Part shown: one piece after another, positions 21,486-31,964 of the stretch
Layout: every line of letters begins with the position of its first letter
Numbering within the stretch: position 1 is the first letter of the stretch
DNA from: Dromiciops gliroides
Lineage: Eukaryota > Chordata > Mammalia > Microbiotheria > Microbiotheriidae
Direction: 5' to 3'
Assembly: GCF_019393635.1 (NCBI RefSeq)
Contig: NC_057861.1
Coordinates: 58,760,532-58,824,531, forward strand
DNA length: 64,000 nt
Program-made: the position numbers and the translations under genes
Notes under the pieces: model-generated
Databases searched by the model: none
Told to the model about the DNA's origin: nothing
The model's input: the letters and a program-made list of their open reading frames with translations, nothing else

Positions 21486-21769
21486 CCCATTATACCATCC
21501 AGGGCCTCCCCATAGCTATTTCAAATACTAAAAGATGATGCTGTTAAAGTGTTTCACTCAATATGCCAGCAAATTTGGAAAACTCAACCAGTGGCCACTA
21601 GATTGGCAAAGATCAGTTTATGGCCCAATTCTAAAGAAGGATCGTGCCAAAGAATTACCAAGCAATTGCACTCATTTCACACACCAGCAAGGTTATGCTT
21701 AGGATTTTTTGCAAGCTAGGTTTCAGCAGTATGTGAACCAAGAATTACCAGAAGAGCAGACTGGTTTTT

Positions 21770-21920
21770 GTTTGTTTTTTTTGGAGGTTTTTTGGTGAGG
21801 CAATTGGGGTTAAGTGACTTGCCTAGGGCCACACAACTAATAAGTCTGAGGCTGGATTTGAACTCAGGTCCTCCTGACTCCAGGGCCGGTGCTCTATCCA
21901 CTGTGCCATATAGCTGCCCT
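21770..21920 (-). mobile_element. tRNA-derived SINE inside RTE, with TSD
   Basis: Antisense copy. 13-bp duplication 'cagactggttttt' at 21757-21769 and 21921-21933. Confidence 0.94.
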
Positions 21921-22020
21921 CAGACTGGTTTTTTAAAGGGTTGAAGAACTAGAGACAAAATTGGTAACACTTGCTGAATCATTTTTTAAAAATTTATTTA
22001 TTTGTTTGTTTGTTTGTTTT

Positions 22021-22158
22021 TTCGGGGCAATGGGGGTTAAGTGACTTGCCCAGGATCACACAGCTAGTAAGTGTTAAGTGTCTGAGGCTGGATTTGAACT
22101 CAGGTACTACTCAATCCAGGGCCAGTGCTTTATCCACTCCACCATCTAGCTGTCCCCA
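22021..22158 (-). mobile_element. tRNA-derived SINE inside RTE
   Basis: Antisense copy preceded by (TTTG)n at about 22001-22020. It divides the RTE reading frame a second time. Confidence 0.92.
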
Positions 22159-23205
22159 AAACATCTACTTCTGCTTCATTGATTACATAGTATGGAACAA
22201 AATGTGGCAAGTACTCAAAGAGATGGATGTTCCTACTTGTCTCTTGAGGAACCTGAATGCAAGCCAAGAAGAAACAGTTACAACTGAACATGGAACACCT
22301 GATTGGTTTAAGATTGGAAAAAGAGTATGACCGGGCTGTATATTGTCACCATATTTATTTAACTTATGTGCAGAGTACATCATATGAAATGCCAGGATGG
22401 ACAAAGCAAACTCCAGATTTAAGGTTGCTGGGAGAAATCTCAACAATCTCAGATAGACAATGCTACTCTGGTGTTAGAAAAGAATTAAGAAGCCTCTTGA
22501 TCAGGATGAAAGAGGAGAGTGTAAAAGCTGGCTCGAAGCTTAACATAAAAACCTCAAGGACCATGGCACCCAGTCCTATCACTTCCTTGCAGGTAGAGGG
22601 AGAAGAAATGGGAGAAGTGTCAGATTTTATATTCTTTGGCTCAAAGGTCCCTGCAAACAGTGGCTGCAGCCATGACATTAAAAGATACTTGCTCTTTGAA
22701 AGGAAAGCTATGGCAATCTGGACAGCATACTAAAAAGCTGAGACATCACCTTGCCACAGAGGTCTGTATAGTCAAAGCTATGGTTTTTCCAGTAGCAATA
22801 TGTGGTTGTGAGAGTTGTACTATAAGGAAAGCTGAGTGCCACAGAATCGACGCTTTTGAATTGTGGTGCTAGAAGACTTTTGAGAGTCTCTTGGAGAGCA
22901 GAGATCAAATCAGTCAATAGTGAAATTAATTCAGGCTGTTCTCTGGAAAGTCAAATACTGAAACTTAATTACTTTGGCCACATGAGAAGATGGGATTAAT
23001 TGGAAAAGACCCTGATATTGGGAAAGATTGAAGGCAAAAGGAGAAGGGGACAGTAGGAGATGAGATGGATAGATAGTATCATGGAAACAATGAACATGAA
23101 CTTGCACAGACGTTGAGAGGGTGGAAGATAAAAGGGCCTGGTGTGCTATGGTCAGTGGGGTCATGTACAGTCAGACATGTGTGAACGTACAACAACAATC
23201 TAAGG

Positions 23206-24047
23206 ATGATGGAATTGTTATGTGATGATGCTTTGAGGTCAGAACATTGACCATGGGTTGTTTTTGCTATTTATGGATGAGATTAAGTGAATTTTCTAGT
23301 CATTGTAAGTTAGTCATCAAGTCAAACCATCAAATGACATCTCGGTGATCTTTGCCTTTCTAAATTAAACTTGTTTGATTAGAAATTCTTTTGGTTTTGG
23401 CTGAAACCTATAGATTTTCTGGAGACTCAAAGGCAAATTCAGGTAAGAAGGAAAAGGGGACTTGTTTAGGGAGATATCAATGTATTAACAAGTGCCTTTT
23501 TGTTCTGGACCTCTAGTTTCATTGTTTTATATATTCCCTGTTAGAAAACACTTCCTCTACCAGTGAGTGCTACTGGGCTGCCAGTGAAGAGCCTTACAGA
23601 ATTGCTTGGGACGATTGAGACCTTCAGTTCCTTGCTTAATTTTGTAGCACTAGTAGGCATTAAGAGATGGAACTCTTGCCCAAGTCTTTGTGGATTTTTA
23701 TCCACTACTCTAAAAGGCATAGATATGTAACAGGTTATAAGAAACGAGACTCTACACATAGAAATATTAAGGTATCCAGCCAATTTCAGTTGTAAGTCTT
23801 CCCTCAGCCTGCCACTTTATTTATTGCCCTTTTTTTCTAGGGAGATACAGGCGAATATTTGGATAGTTTATTTCTCATGAATAAAGTTATACCCTTTTTT
23901 CACTAATTAACTTGAACCCCCATACTAGTTCATTAACTATTAGTCATTTTATGCTCTCTCTAATTCTGTATTCTTAAAAAGACACTAATTAGCCTTTCTA
24001 GTTTTATGAGATAAACAGTCAGAATAGAAGTTGTTATACCTAAAATA
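23206..24047. other. Unassigned intron sequence
   Basis: No gene or confident repeat seen. Confidence 0.55.
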
Positions 24048-24059
24048 AAAACAAGGTAA

Positions 24060-24219
24060 TAGGGGGCAGCTGGTTGGCGCAGTGGATAGAGCACTGGCCC
24101 TGGAGTCAGGAGTACCTGAGTTCAAATCCGGCCTCAGACACTTAACACTTACTAGCTGTGTGACCCTGGACACTTTGTGACCCACTTAACCCCAATTGCC
24201 TCACTTTAAAAAAAAAAAC
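24060..24219 (+). mobile_element. tRNA-derived SINE with TSD and 3' rearrangement
   Basis: Sense copy of the 'ggagtcaggagtacc...ccaattgcctcac' type with an odd insertion 'acactttgtgacc' near its end. Perfect 12-bp duplication 'aaaacaaggtaa' at 24048-24059 and 24220-24231. Confidence 0.93.
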
Positions 24220-24399
24220 AAAACAAGGTAAGAGGATAAATACCAAATTATGACATGGTACTTAAAAATGTCAAGAGGGAAACATATGGTGAATAAGGAA
24301 ATAGTAAGAGACACCTAACCATTGTCTTGAATTCAAGACATCAGGCTTATATAAACTTTATCTTTATTGAAAAAACTAATGAATTTGATTACTGAGTCC

Positions 24400-24953
24400 T
24401 TGTTAGTGATCTCTGAAAGATGTTGGACAATGGAAGATATATTACAAGATTAGGAAATGACAAATGTCCTGACTTTGGAAAAGGAAGAGAATATACAGCC
24501 CAGTGCATTTACTTTGATGATGGGGAACATTCTAGAATGTGTTTAAAAGATTAATTGGTGAACATTTAGAAAGGGCGTGGCTTCAACAAGAACAAGCCAT
24601 ATCAGACTAATAACCCTTTTTCCTTTTTTGACAGGTTTATGCAACTGGTAGATCAGGGGAAAGCTGTAAGTACAGTTTAGCTGAATTTTATAAAAGCTTT
24701 TGGACTAGGTGACCTCTGTGGTCCCTTCTAGTTTTTAAGTCTGTGAACCTAGGTTAGTTTGCCATACAATGTGTGTGGAAAAGGTGAAGAGCTATATAAT
24801 TAGGTAGGTTTGGAACTAGTTTAATAGCCAGAATAAGAATAGCAATGAATATATTTCCATTGAAATTGATTGGGCAGGAAAACTGTGCTTTACCATAAGC
24901 TGCTAAACATTTTTATAAATTGCTTGGATAGATGGTGCATGCTATGCACGCAT

Positions 24954-24985
<32 letters not shown>

Positions 24986-25370
24986 CATGCTTATCCAGTT
25001 TGCAGATGACAGAAAGCTAGAAGGAATAGCTAATACACTTCTTGACAATCAGGACAAAAAAATCGATTTTCTACAATATTGTACTAAACATGATTTGAAG
25101 TTTCACAAGGGCAAATGTAGACTCTTATACTTTGTTTTAAAATTAGAAATCTGCGGTTTTAGGGACTTGAAAAGCAATATAAGTCTATAAGCAGCTGAGA
25201 AAGCAATGATGATTTTAGCCTGCATTTAAAAAGGTGTAACTTAAAGGAACATAGAGTTTGCAATCCTACTGTACTTTTCAGACAATGTCTGGAGTATTTT
25301 GTCCAATAATGGTCAACAACAATGATAGAAGGTTGTAAGTCATGTAAAGATTGGGCATAGTTACTTGAGG
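24400..25370 (+). pseudogene. L3/CR1 LINE reverse-transcriptase relic
   Basis: Sense CR1/L3-type LINE ORF. 'gcgtggcttcaacaagaaca' and 'ctgaattttataaaagcttt' (the FSKAF-like block) precede the open stretch with IQFADDRKLEGIANTLLD at about 24990-25045. FADD is the catalytic reverse-transcriptase motif and is intact here. Further on, 'ggagtattttgtccaataat' continues the family's text. Deletions, stops and an inserted AC microsatellite make it non-functional. Confidence 0.75.
24955..24984. repeat. (AC)n microsatellite
   Basis: About 15 AC units immediately before the FADD-containing stretch of the L3/CR1 relic. Confidence 0.95.
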
Positions 25371-25390
25371 TGTTGTTTTGTTTTGTTTTT

Positions 25391-25527
25391 TAGTGAGGCA
25401 GTTGGGGTTAAGTGACTTTCAGGTGGTCACACAGCTAGTAAGTGTCAAGTGTCTGAGCCAAATTTGAACTCAGGTCCTCCTGACTCCAGGGCCGGTGCTC
25501 TATCCACTGAGCCACCTAGCTGCCCCA
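25391..25527 (-). mobile_element. tRNA-derived SINE
   Basis: Antisense copy with a G-rich change in the middle ('gactttcaggtggtcacaca'), ending 'cacctagctgcccc'. Confidence 0.9.
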
Positions 25528-25611
25528 AGATGTTTTAATGGAAGAAAAAAGAGCTAGCATATGAGGGGGACTGTGTTTCTGAGTATCTTATTGGGCAGAT
25601 CTAGAATAATA

Positions 25612-25870
25612 AGGCAGCTAGGTGACACAATGGATAAAGTGCCCAGCTTGGAGTCAAGAAGACCTGAGTTCAGACAGCCTCAGACACTTAATTACTCTGT
25701 GACCGTGGGCAAATTACTTAACCTCTATTTACCTCAATTTCCTCATCTGTAAAATGGGGGAAATAATACTTAACTTTCAGGATTGTTGGTGAGGATCAAA
25801 TGAGATAATTTGTAAAGTGCTTAGTGTTGTCTGACACATGGTAGGTGCTATGTAATTGTTGTTGGTATTG
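25612..25870 (+). mobile_element. Full-length CORE-SINE (MIR/THER1/Mar1 type)
   Basis: tRNA-like head, then 'ttcctcatctgtaaaatggg', CORE text 'gattgttggtgaggatcaaa' and tail 'gtaggtgctatgtaattgtt'. The head shared with the young SINEs shows their relationship. Confidence 0.85.
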
Positions 25871-26940
25871 GTAATATGGGAAATTTAGGTTTAAAGTAAG
25901 GACAAACTTTCTACAATGAAATGTCCTACTTTGGTAGATAAATGTTTTCATCTCCTTAAAAAACCTTCAGTTTAAGGCCAGATATCCACTTGATTTTGTT
26001 ATAAAGGGGATTATTTTCCAAGCATATGTTGGATTATGTCCACTTAGGTTGCTTTGAACTCTGAAATTCTGTAATTGGGGGTTGGGGGTGGACAGGGAGA
26101 TGGTGATGTAGTCTTTTAACGGCTTAATAAGGCCTGATGTTGAGTAGAGTGTAGTATATTGTTCAGTATGAGTTTGCTTCACAAACTGGTTCTGTTTTTT
26201 AATGTAAAACCAAAGAAAAAACCCTATGTTTTCCACTTTGGAAAAGTCCCATACTGGAAATTAACCTTGAATGAGGGACTCCTGTTTTGCTGTTGAAATC
26301 TTAGCATATTAAAAATGTTTGGGGATTACCATGAGATAGGATTGTGTGTGAGACAGAGCTTGTCAGACAGGCTTGTTGTGACTGGTTAATTAATTTTAAG
26401 GACTTGACTATTCAAAATGTCAGGCAAGTAATGTGTCCTGCCTCCCCCCTGCTAATTCCTTATGTTAGGTGTGTTTTCAAATTCCCCCAAACAGTTACTT
26501 TCTCAAGTATCTTAAGGTGGCTCAAGACTACACAAAAAGAAATAGACCTAAGACCATGCAGCTTTGGAGAAATGGCTTCATTGACAGACTTCTAGATTTT
26601 AGACCTGACCGGATTTTTATGCTTTGACACCTTGTACAATACTTTTCATGTAATAGGTGTTTGATAAATATTTATTCAATATATTTTTTACTAAGTCTCT
26701 ACCATGAAGGCATTGTGCTTAGGCATTGAGCATTCAAATACAGAAATTAAACAATCTTGAACTCCTGGTGTTGATGTTTTATCTATTATTTATAAACTAT
26801 TTTACTGTGCAGGTCCCCCTGGGTTCCTCCTGAAAGCTATTCTAGTAGCCTGCAAACTCCTGTCTCTTCTAACCAAGTAGGAAGGGCATTGGGGTCCATT
26901 GATTGACTCTGCATGTCTTTTTCTAACTATTTAAAAAATT
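25871..26940. other. Unassigned intron sequence
   Basis: About 1 kb with no recognisable gene. Around 26620-26700 there is an L2-like 3' end ('taggtgtttgataaatattt'). Confidence 0.55.
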
Positions 26941-26959
26941 TAGTTAGGTAGGTAGGTAG

Positions 26960-27105
26960 ATAGTTATTTTTAGTGAGACAATTGGAGTTAAGTGACTTAC
27001 TTGCCCAGGGTCACACAGCTAGTAAGTGTTTGAGGCCGGTTTTGAACTCAAGTCCTCCTGAATCCAGGGCCAGTACTCTATCCAATGTGCCACCTAGCTG
27101 CCCCT
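26960..27105 (-). mobile_element. tRNA-derived SINE
   Basis: Antisense copy. The tail region has become a TAGG/TAGA simple repeat (26941-26962). 'ctctg(c/t)atgtcttttt' on both sides (about 26907 and 27107) marks the duplication. Confidence 0.9.
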
Positions 27106-27261
27106 GGCTCTGTATGTCTTTTTATTAGGACCACCTTAACTAAAGTTCAGAGAGGTATTGGAGGGCACACATTATCATAATCTGAATCATAGAACCTCAG
27201 ATTTGGAAGTTACCTCTGAGGCCTCTAGTCTAACTATTTTTGTTTGCTTGTTTTGTTGTTA

Positions 27262-27401
27262 TTTTTGCAGGGCAATGAGGCTTACGTGACTTGCTCAGGG
27301 TCACACAGCTAGTAAGTGTCAAGTGTCTGAGGACAGATTTGAACTCAGGTCCTCCTGAATCCAGGACCAGTACTTTATCCACTGTGTCACCTAGCTGCCC
27401 C
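27262..27401 (-). mobile_element. tRNA-derived SINE
   Basis: Antisense 'gggcaatgagg' type. 'ct(c/-)tagtctaact'-like flanks lie on both sides (about 27222 and 27401). It is preceded by an L3/CR1-like patch 'atcatagaacctcagatttg'. Confidence 0.9.
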
Positions 27402-27635
27402 CTCCAGTCTAACTTGTATCTGAATAAGAATCACCTCTACTGTGTGCTAGACAAATGGCCAGGGTAGTCATTACTTACTATAGCCCATTCTACTTTTAGA
27501 ATTTATTTTTAATCTTGAAGTTTAATCGATAACTTCTTTTTTTATATCATCTAGATTTCACAAAGACCTCTTCCCTCAAAAGAGCCATTCCTTATAACAA
27601 ATCATTTAAAAAATAAAACAAAACAAAACTATTTA

Positions 27636-27779
27636 CTTATGTTTTTTGCAGGGCAATGAGGGTTAAGTGACTTGCCTGGGTCCCACAGCTAGTGTCAAGT
27701 GTCTGAGGCCATATTTGAACTCAGGCCCTCTTAAATCCAGGGCTGGGGCTTTATCCACTGTGCTACCTAGCTGCCCCCA
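27636..27779 (-). mobile_element. tRNA-derived SINE
   Basis: Antisense copy with a small deletion in the middle ('cagctagtgtcaagtg'). Confidence 0.9.
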
Positions 27780-28395
27780 ACAGATAAATTTTTTAAAGGA
27801 ACAAAAAAAGAATCAACAAAACCAATAAAAAACCACAGGGGAAAAAATGTCATTATATGAAGTGTACCATACTCATGAACTCCCTACCTCCTCAAAGAAC
27901 TAGTGGGAGACTGGTGATATCTTCTCATATATTTTCTTTGTTGTCCTGGATTGCTTTTTGGAATTTTGCAGCATTCATTTTTTTTATTGTTGTGTTTTCC
28001 CCCACTCATATTGTAATCATTGTGTGTATTGATTACTTGGCTCTGCTTACTTCACTTTTCATGTAAATCTTTTCATGCTTTTCTATATTATTTTTGTCAT
28101 TTCTTATAGTACTGAAATATTCTAAATTAATGTACCACTATTTGTTTAGTAATTTACCAATCTAAGGACATCTACTCACTTCCAATTCTTTGTTACCCCA
28201 TAAAGTATTGTTAAAAATATTTTGGTATTTATTGAACCTTTTTTTTTTTTTTTAATGTAAAAGCAGACACATCCTTTAGGTATAAGCTTAGCAGTAGAAT
28301 TTCTAGGTCAAAAGATATGGCATTTTCAGCCAAATTGCTTTCCAGAATGGTTGTACTAAATCACTTATTTAGCTCTACTAACATTACATTAGTGC
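27780..28395 (-). mobile_element. Old L1 3' region (antisense), left part
   Basis: Antisense L1 text 'tttcttatagtactgaaata' and 'ccagaatggttgtactaaat'. It resumes at 28971 after an inserted sense L1 3' end. Confidence 0.75.
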
Positions 28396-28970
28396 AGTGC
28401 ATTGTTGGTGGAGTTGTGAACTGTCCCAGTCATTCTGGATAACTATTTGGAACTATGCCCAGAGAGCAATAACATTGCATACCCTTTTACCCAGAAATAC
28501 CACTACTAGGTCTGTATCCCAAAGAGATCAAATAAAAAGGAAAAGTATATAAATTCCTTTTGTAATGAGGAAGAACTGGAAATTAAGCAAATGCCCATCA
28601 ATTGGGGAGGCATGGCTGAATAAGTTGTAGTAAATGACTGTGATGGAATACTACTGTGCTATAACAAATGACAAGTGAGATGGCTTCAGAAAAACCTGGC
28701 AAGGCTTATATGAACTGATGCAAAATGAAATGAACAGAACCAGAAGAACATTGTACATAGTAACAGCAGTATTACAGCGATGATCAACTGTGAAAAACTT
28801 AGCAACTGTGATCAAGACAATAATCCAAGACAGTTCCAAAATGCTCTCCACCTCCAAAGAAAATGCATGCAGATTGAAGATTATTTCCCTTCCCTGCCTC
28901 CCTCCCCCCTTCACTTATCCCTTCCCTTAATATGAATGTTTAAAATAAATTTTTAAAATTAAAAAAAAAT
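28396..28970 (+). mobile_element. L1 3' end inserted in opposite orientation
   Basis: Sense L1 3' region: 'ggtggagttgtgaactgtcc', 'tgcccatcaattggggaggc', 'atgatcaactgtgaaaaact', with A-rich tail at 28945-28968. The flanks 'attagtgcagtgc' and 'aatagtgtgctgg' look like a diverged target duplication. Confidence 0.85.
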
Positions 28971-29185
28971 CAATAGTGTGCTGGTCTTTGCACAAATTTT
29001 CCAGTGTTGGTGATTCCCATCTCGTTGTCTTTGTCAATTTGTGAGGAGTAAGTTGAATCCTTGGGATGGTTTTGTTTTTCATTTCTCTTATTAATGATTT
29101 GGAGTATCCTTTAGTATGATTGCTAATAATTTGTGTTTTTTCTTTTGAGAACTGTTTGCCTATATCTTTTTTTTTCCTTTGTTCT

Positions 29186-29347
29186 TTTCTTTCTTTCTTT
29201 TTTTTTTTTTTGGTGGGGCAGTGAGGGTTAAGTGACTTGCCCAGGGTCACACAGCTAGTAAGTGTCAAATATTTGAGGCCGGATTTGAACTCAGGTACTC
29301 CTGACTCCAGGGCCAGTGCTCTATCCACTGCACCACCTAGCTGCCCC
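29186..29347 (-). mobile_element. tRNA-derived SINE with TSD
   Basis: Antisense copy. 'tgcc(t/c)atatctttt' lies at about 29157 and 29348, inside the L1. Confidence 0.93.
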
Positions 29348-29400
29348 TTGCCCATATCTTTTAACCACGTAAGTATTGGAGAATGACCTTTTGGTCTTAA

Positions 29401-29578
29401 CTTTTTTTGGGGGTGGGGGGGTGAGGCAATTGGGGTTAAGTGACTTGCCCAGGGTCACACAGCTAGTAAGTGTCAATGGTCTGAGGTCAGATTTGAATTC
29501 AGGTCCTCCTGAATCCAGGGCTGGTGCTCTATCCCCTGTGCCACTTTGCGGGTGGGCCTGCGCACCCCCCCCACCCCC
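29401..29578 (-). mobile_element. tRNA-derived SINE with altered head
   Basis: Antisense copy whose head end is replaced by a G/C-rich tract ('gcgggtgggcctgcgcaccc' then C-run). 'gtcttaac' is seen on both sides (about 29394 and 29580). Confidence 0.88.
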
Positions 29579-29809
29579 CGTCTTAACAATTTTTATTAGT
29601 TATCTATATATCTTAGATACCAAATTCTTTTCTGAGAAATTCAATAGAAAGTTTTTTCCTCTATTCAACCATTTCCCTTCTTATGTAAGATACATTTTGT
29701 TTGTGCAAAAGCTTTTCATTTTTGTGTTATAAAGATATTACCTGTTTTATCTTTTGGAATTACCTTTATTCCTTATTTGATTAAGAATTCATCTCTCCCT
29801 CATATCCCT

Positions 29810-31260
29810 GACAGATATCAAACAATGCAAAAACAATTTATATTATAAACCAATAAATAGACCACTTTATGCTAAAATGAACCATAGGTAATGTAGGTAA
29901 CAATTTTCATGCTCCAAATAAACACAGCATCTACATTCATATAATGAAAATGAACTGAATTTCAAGAAGACATGGATAATAAGACAATAATAGGAGACTT
30001 TAACATTCTCTCAAGAGTTGTATAAATTAAGGACAATAAAAAAGAAAACAAAAAATTTAACAAATTGCTTGGAAAATTAGAAATAAAAGTTTTATGGCAC
30101 TTTATGAATGAGGTTGCTAAAGAATTACATATTCAACATCATGGACTTTTTACAAAAATTGACTATATTAAACACGTCCTTTACTGTTCATAAGTCATCA
30201 GTTGCAGAAAGCTCTAACAAAAGACAGATCCAATTGGGAACTTAATGAAATCTTTAAATAAGGAATGGATCAAAGATCAAATCACAGAAACAAAAATTAG
30301 ATGAAAAACAATAAAGAGGAAATAACATCTCAATTTCTGGAATACAAACAAAGCAGCAATACAACAAGCATTTGCTAAGGGCTTCTCTGTATCAGGCACT
30401 ATGCTAAGGGCCAGGGATACAAATGAAAGGTAAAGAAAAATAGTTCCTACCCTCAAGGAGCTTACATTCTACTAGGGGAAGATAACATTCAAAAGGGAAC
30501 TGAAAATTGGGGAATAGGTTACCTGTACAGGGAGAATACCTCCACAGAAGCGTAGTGTGTCAAAGTAGAGCCAATGGGGAAATGGAGGTTAGCCAGTCCC
30601 TGGTCCCCTCCCTACAAGGAATTCACAAATGAATGAAGGGAACCGGCGTGGCCCCATGACATTTCACAATAATAAGCCTGAAGTGGTAAATGGATGTTCT
30701 AGGTTCAAGCAGTCCCACTTACTGAATTGGAAATCCCAGTTTGAAACAGAAGGCATTATCACAGAGCCCAAAATGTCACTGAAAAATAATATCCCTTTTA
30801 AAAAATGCATTAGCAGAATAGAAAAGGTTAATGAATTGAACATGAACATTTTTTTTTAAATTAGCAAGCCTAAATATGGACTAAAGAGGAAATCTTGAGG
30901 ATTAGATAACAAAAAACTTTGTTATAAAATTAAAAGCCATTTCTTTGAAAAGACTAACAAAATTGATACACCATTTGCTAATCTGAAATAAAAAAAGAAA
31001 AGAGTAGAAATTCAAACCAATAAAGTAAAATCACAACAAAACCAGCAGAAACAAAAAGTTATAAATCTAGTATCCATAGTTTTATGCCTACAGAATTGAG
31101 AACAGGAAAGAAATAGAATTACCTTTAAAAAATATAAAATACAAATACTAATAGAATACCAAGATCTAGCTACAAAGGAAATACCATTCGAATAACTCCT
31201 GGCCAAAATGGATTTACTAAAGAATTCTATCAATGACGATACTATATTTTTTTCTCAAAT
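29810..31260 (+). mobile_element. L1 ORF2 endonuclease-to-RT relic (sense)
   Basis: 'aagacaataataggagactt' encodes KTIIGDF, the endonuclease GDFN region. 'tttctttgaaaagactaac' (FFEKTN) and 'actcctggccaaaatggatt' (TPGQNGFTKEFYQ) match the pre-RT and RT-0 blocks of L1. The frame is heavily broken. An antisense L2 3' end lies within it at about 30355-30560. Confidence 0.75.
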
Positions 31261-31309
31261 TAAGAAAAAAAAATTGAGTAAGAAATCCCTTTACCAAATC
31301 CTTTTACTT

Positions 31310-31790
31310 ATTTCTTTAAAAAATATTTCTTGATCACTAAGTTGGTTCGGTTTTTTTTAATGTCACTGTAATTTCCCCTATCCTCCTGACCCCAAGGGCC
31401 ATATTCTGTAGCAAATAATATTTTTTAAAAAACAAAAACAAGGAAACAAAAAATTAAATTATCATTACAATATTTATGAACTTCCCACCCCTGTCTAGAG
31501 ATGGAGTGTATGTGTCTTCTTATATCTCTTCTTTCACGCCATGCTTTTTCTTTATACTTTTGCAACATTCTCTTTTGATTTTTGTTATTTGGTGGTGGTT
31601 GTTGTGGGGATTGTTCTTTTCATTTATGTTACTGGAGGCATTCGATTATGATATTTTCCTGTCTGTTTTCTTCATTCTGCATCAGTTCATGTAGACCCAA
31701 ATGGAGACTTAACAATGGAAACCTAAATAATGAGTGGATCTCCATCCACCCCCCAAATTATAGAAAATTTATCATTATATGAAAGATAAT
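31310..31790 (-). mobile_element. Old L1-type 3' fragment (antisense)
   Basis: 'tcattctgcatcagttcatg' and the preceding text resemble the old L1 3' subfamily at 27840-28100. Confidence 0.5.
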
Positions 31791-31794
31791 AGCA

Positions 31795-31964
31795 TATAAA
31801 AATATCCGGGATGTAGATTAAACAGTCCTCAATGGAAAAATCACATCACTATAAACATACATTTAACAAAATATAAAATATGAAAGTTAATCAACTGTTT
31901 ATTTTAAAAGAATAGCAAGTCAAAAAGCAAACCTAAAATAAGTACAAGAGAAGTATTCTTTTTT
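31795..31964 (+). mobile_element. L1 ORF2 relic (sense), left part
   Basis: 'gtcctcaatggaaaaatcac' (VLNGKI) belongs between endonuclease and RT. It continues at 32905 after the antisense L1. Confidence 0.6.

Larger units (their letters stand above)
21505..23205 (+). pseudogene. RTE/BovB-like LINE reverse-transcriptase relic
   Basis: RTE-clade non-LTR retrotransposon ORF, recognised by the order of conserved blocks: 'caatatgccagcaaatttgg' (HSICQQIWKTQ), KLWQVLKEM-type text (here MWQVLKEMDVP), LLRNLNASQE, EHGTPDWFKIGKRV then 'gggctgtatattgtcacc' (GCILSP block), LLIRMKEESVKAGSKLNIK, DFIFFGSKVPANSGCSHDIK, VCIVKAMVFPVAICGCESC, RIDAFELWC and YFGHMRR-like text to the 3' end 'gtacaacaacaat'. The catalytic YADD is destroyed: a small deletion leaves SDRQCYSG at the site. 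SINEs interrupt it at 21770-21920 and 22021-22158. Multiple stops and shifts make it dead. Confidence 0.88.
28971..29790 (-). mobile_element. Old L1 ORF2 C-terminal region (antisense), right part
   Basis: Minus-strand translation gives FSKEKTQIISNHTKGYSKSL then LTPHKLTKTTRWESPTLEN, the degraded counterpart of the L1 ORF2 C-terminal block also seen at 32641-32840. SINEs are inserted at 29186-29347 and 29401-29578. Confidence 0.8.

Noticed and set aside
22257-22733. A 158-codon + strand gene.
   Set aside because: It is a piece of the broken RTE reverse-transcriptase relic, with other pieces of the same ORF in other frames on either side.
28396-28970. Twin-priming (5' inversion) of a single L1 to explain the head-to-head L1 sequences.
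   Set aside because: The two arms cover the same part of L1, whereas twin-priming would split one copy into non-overlapping parts; two separate insertions fit better.
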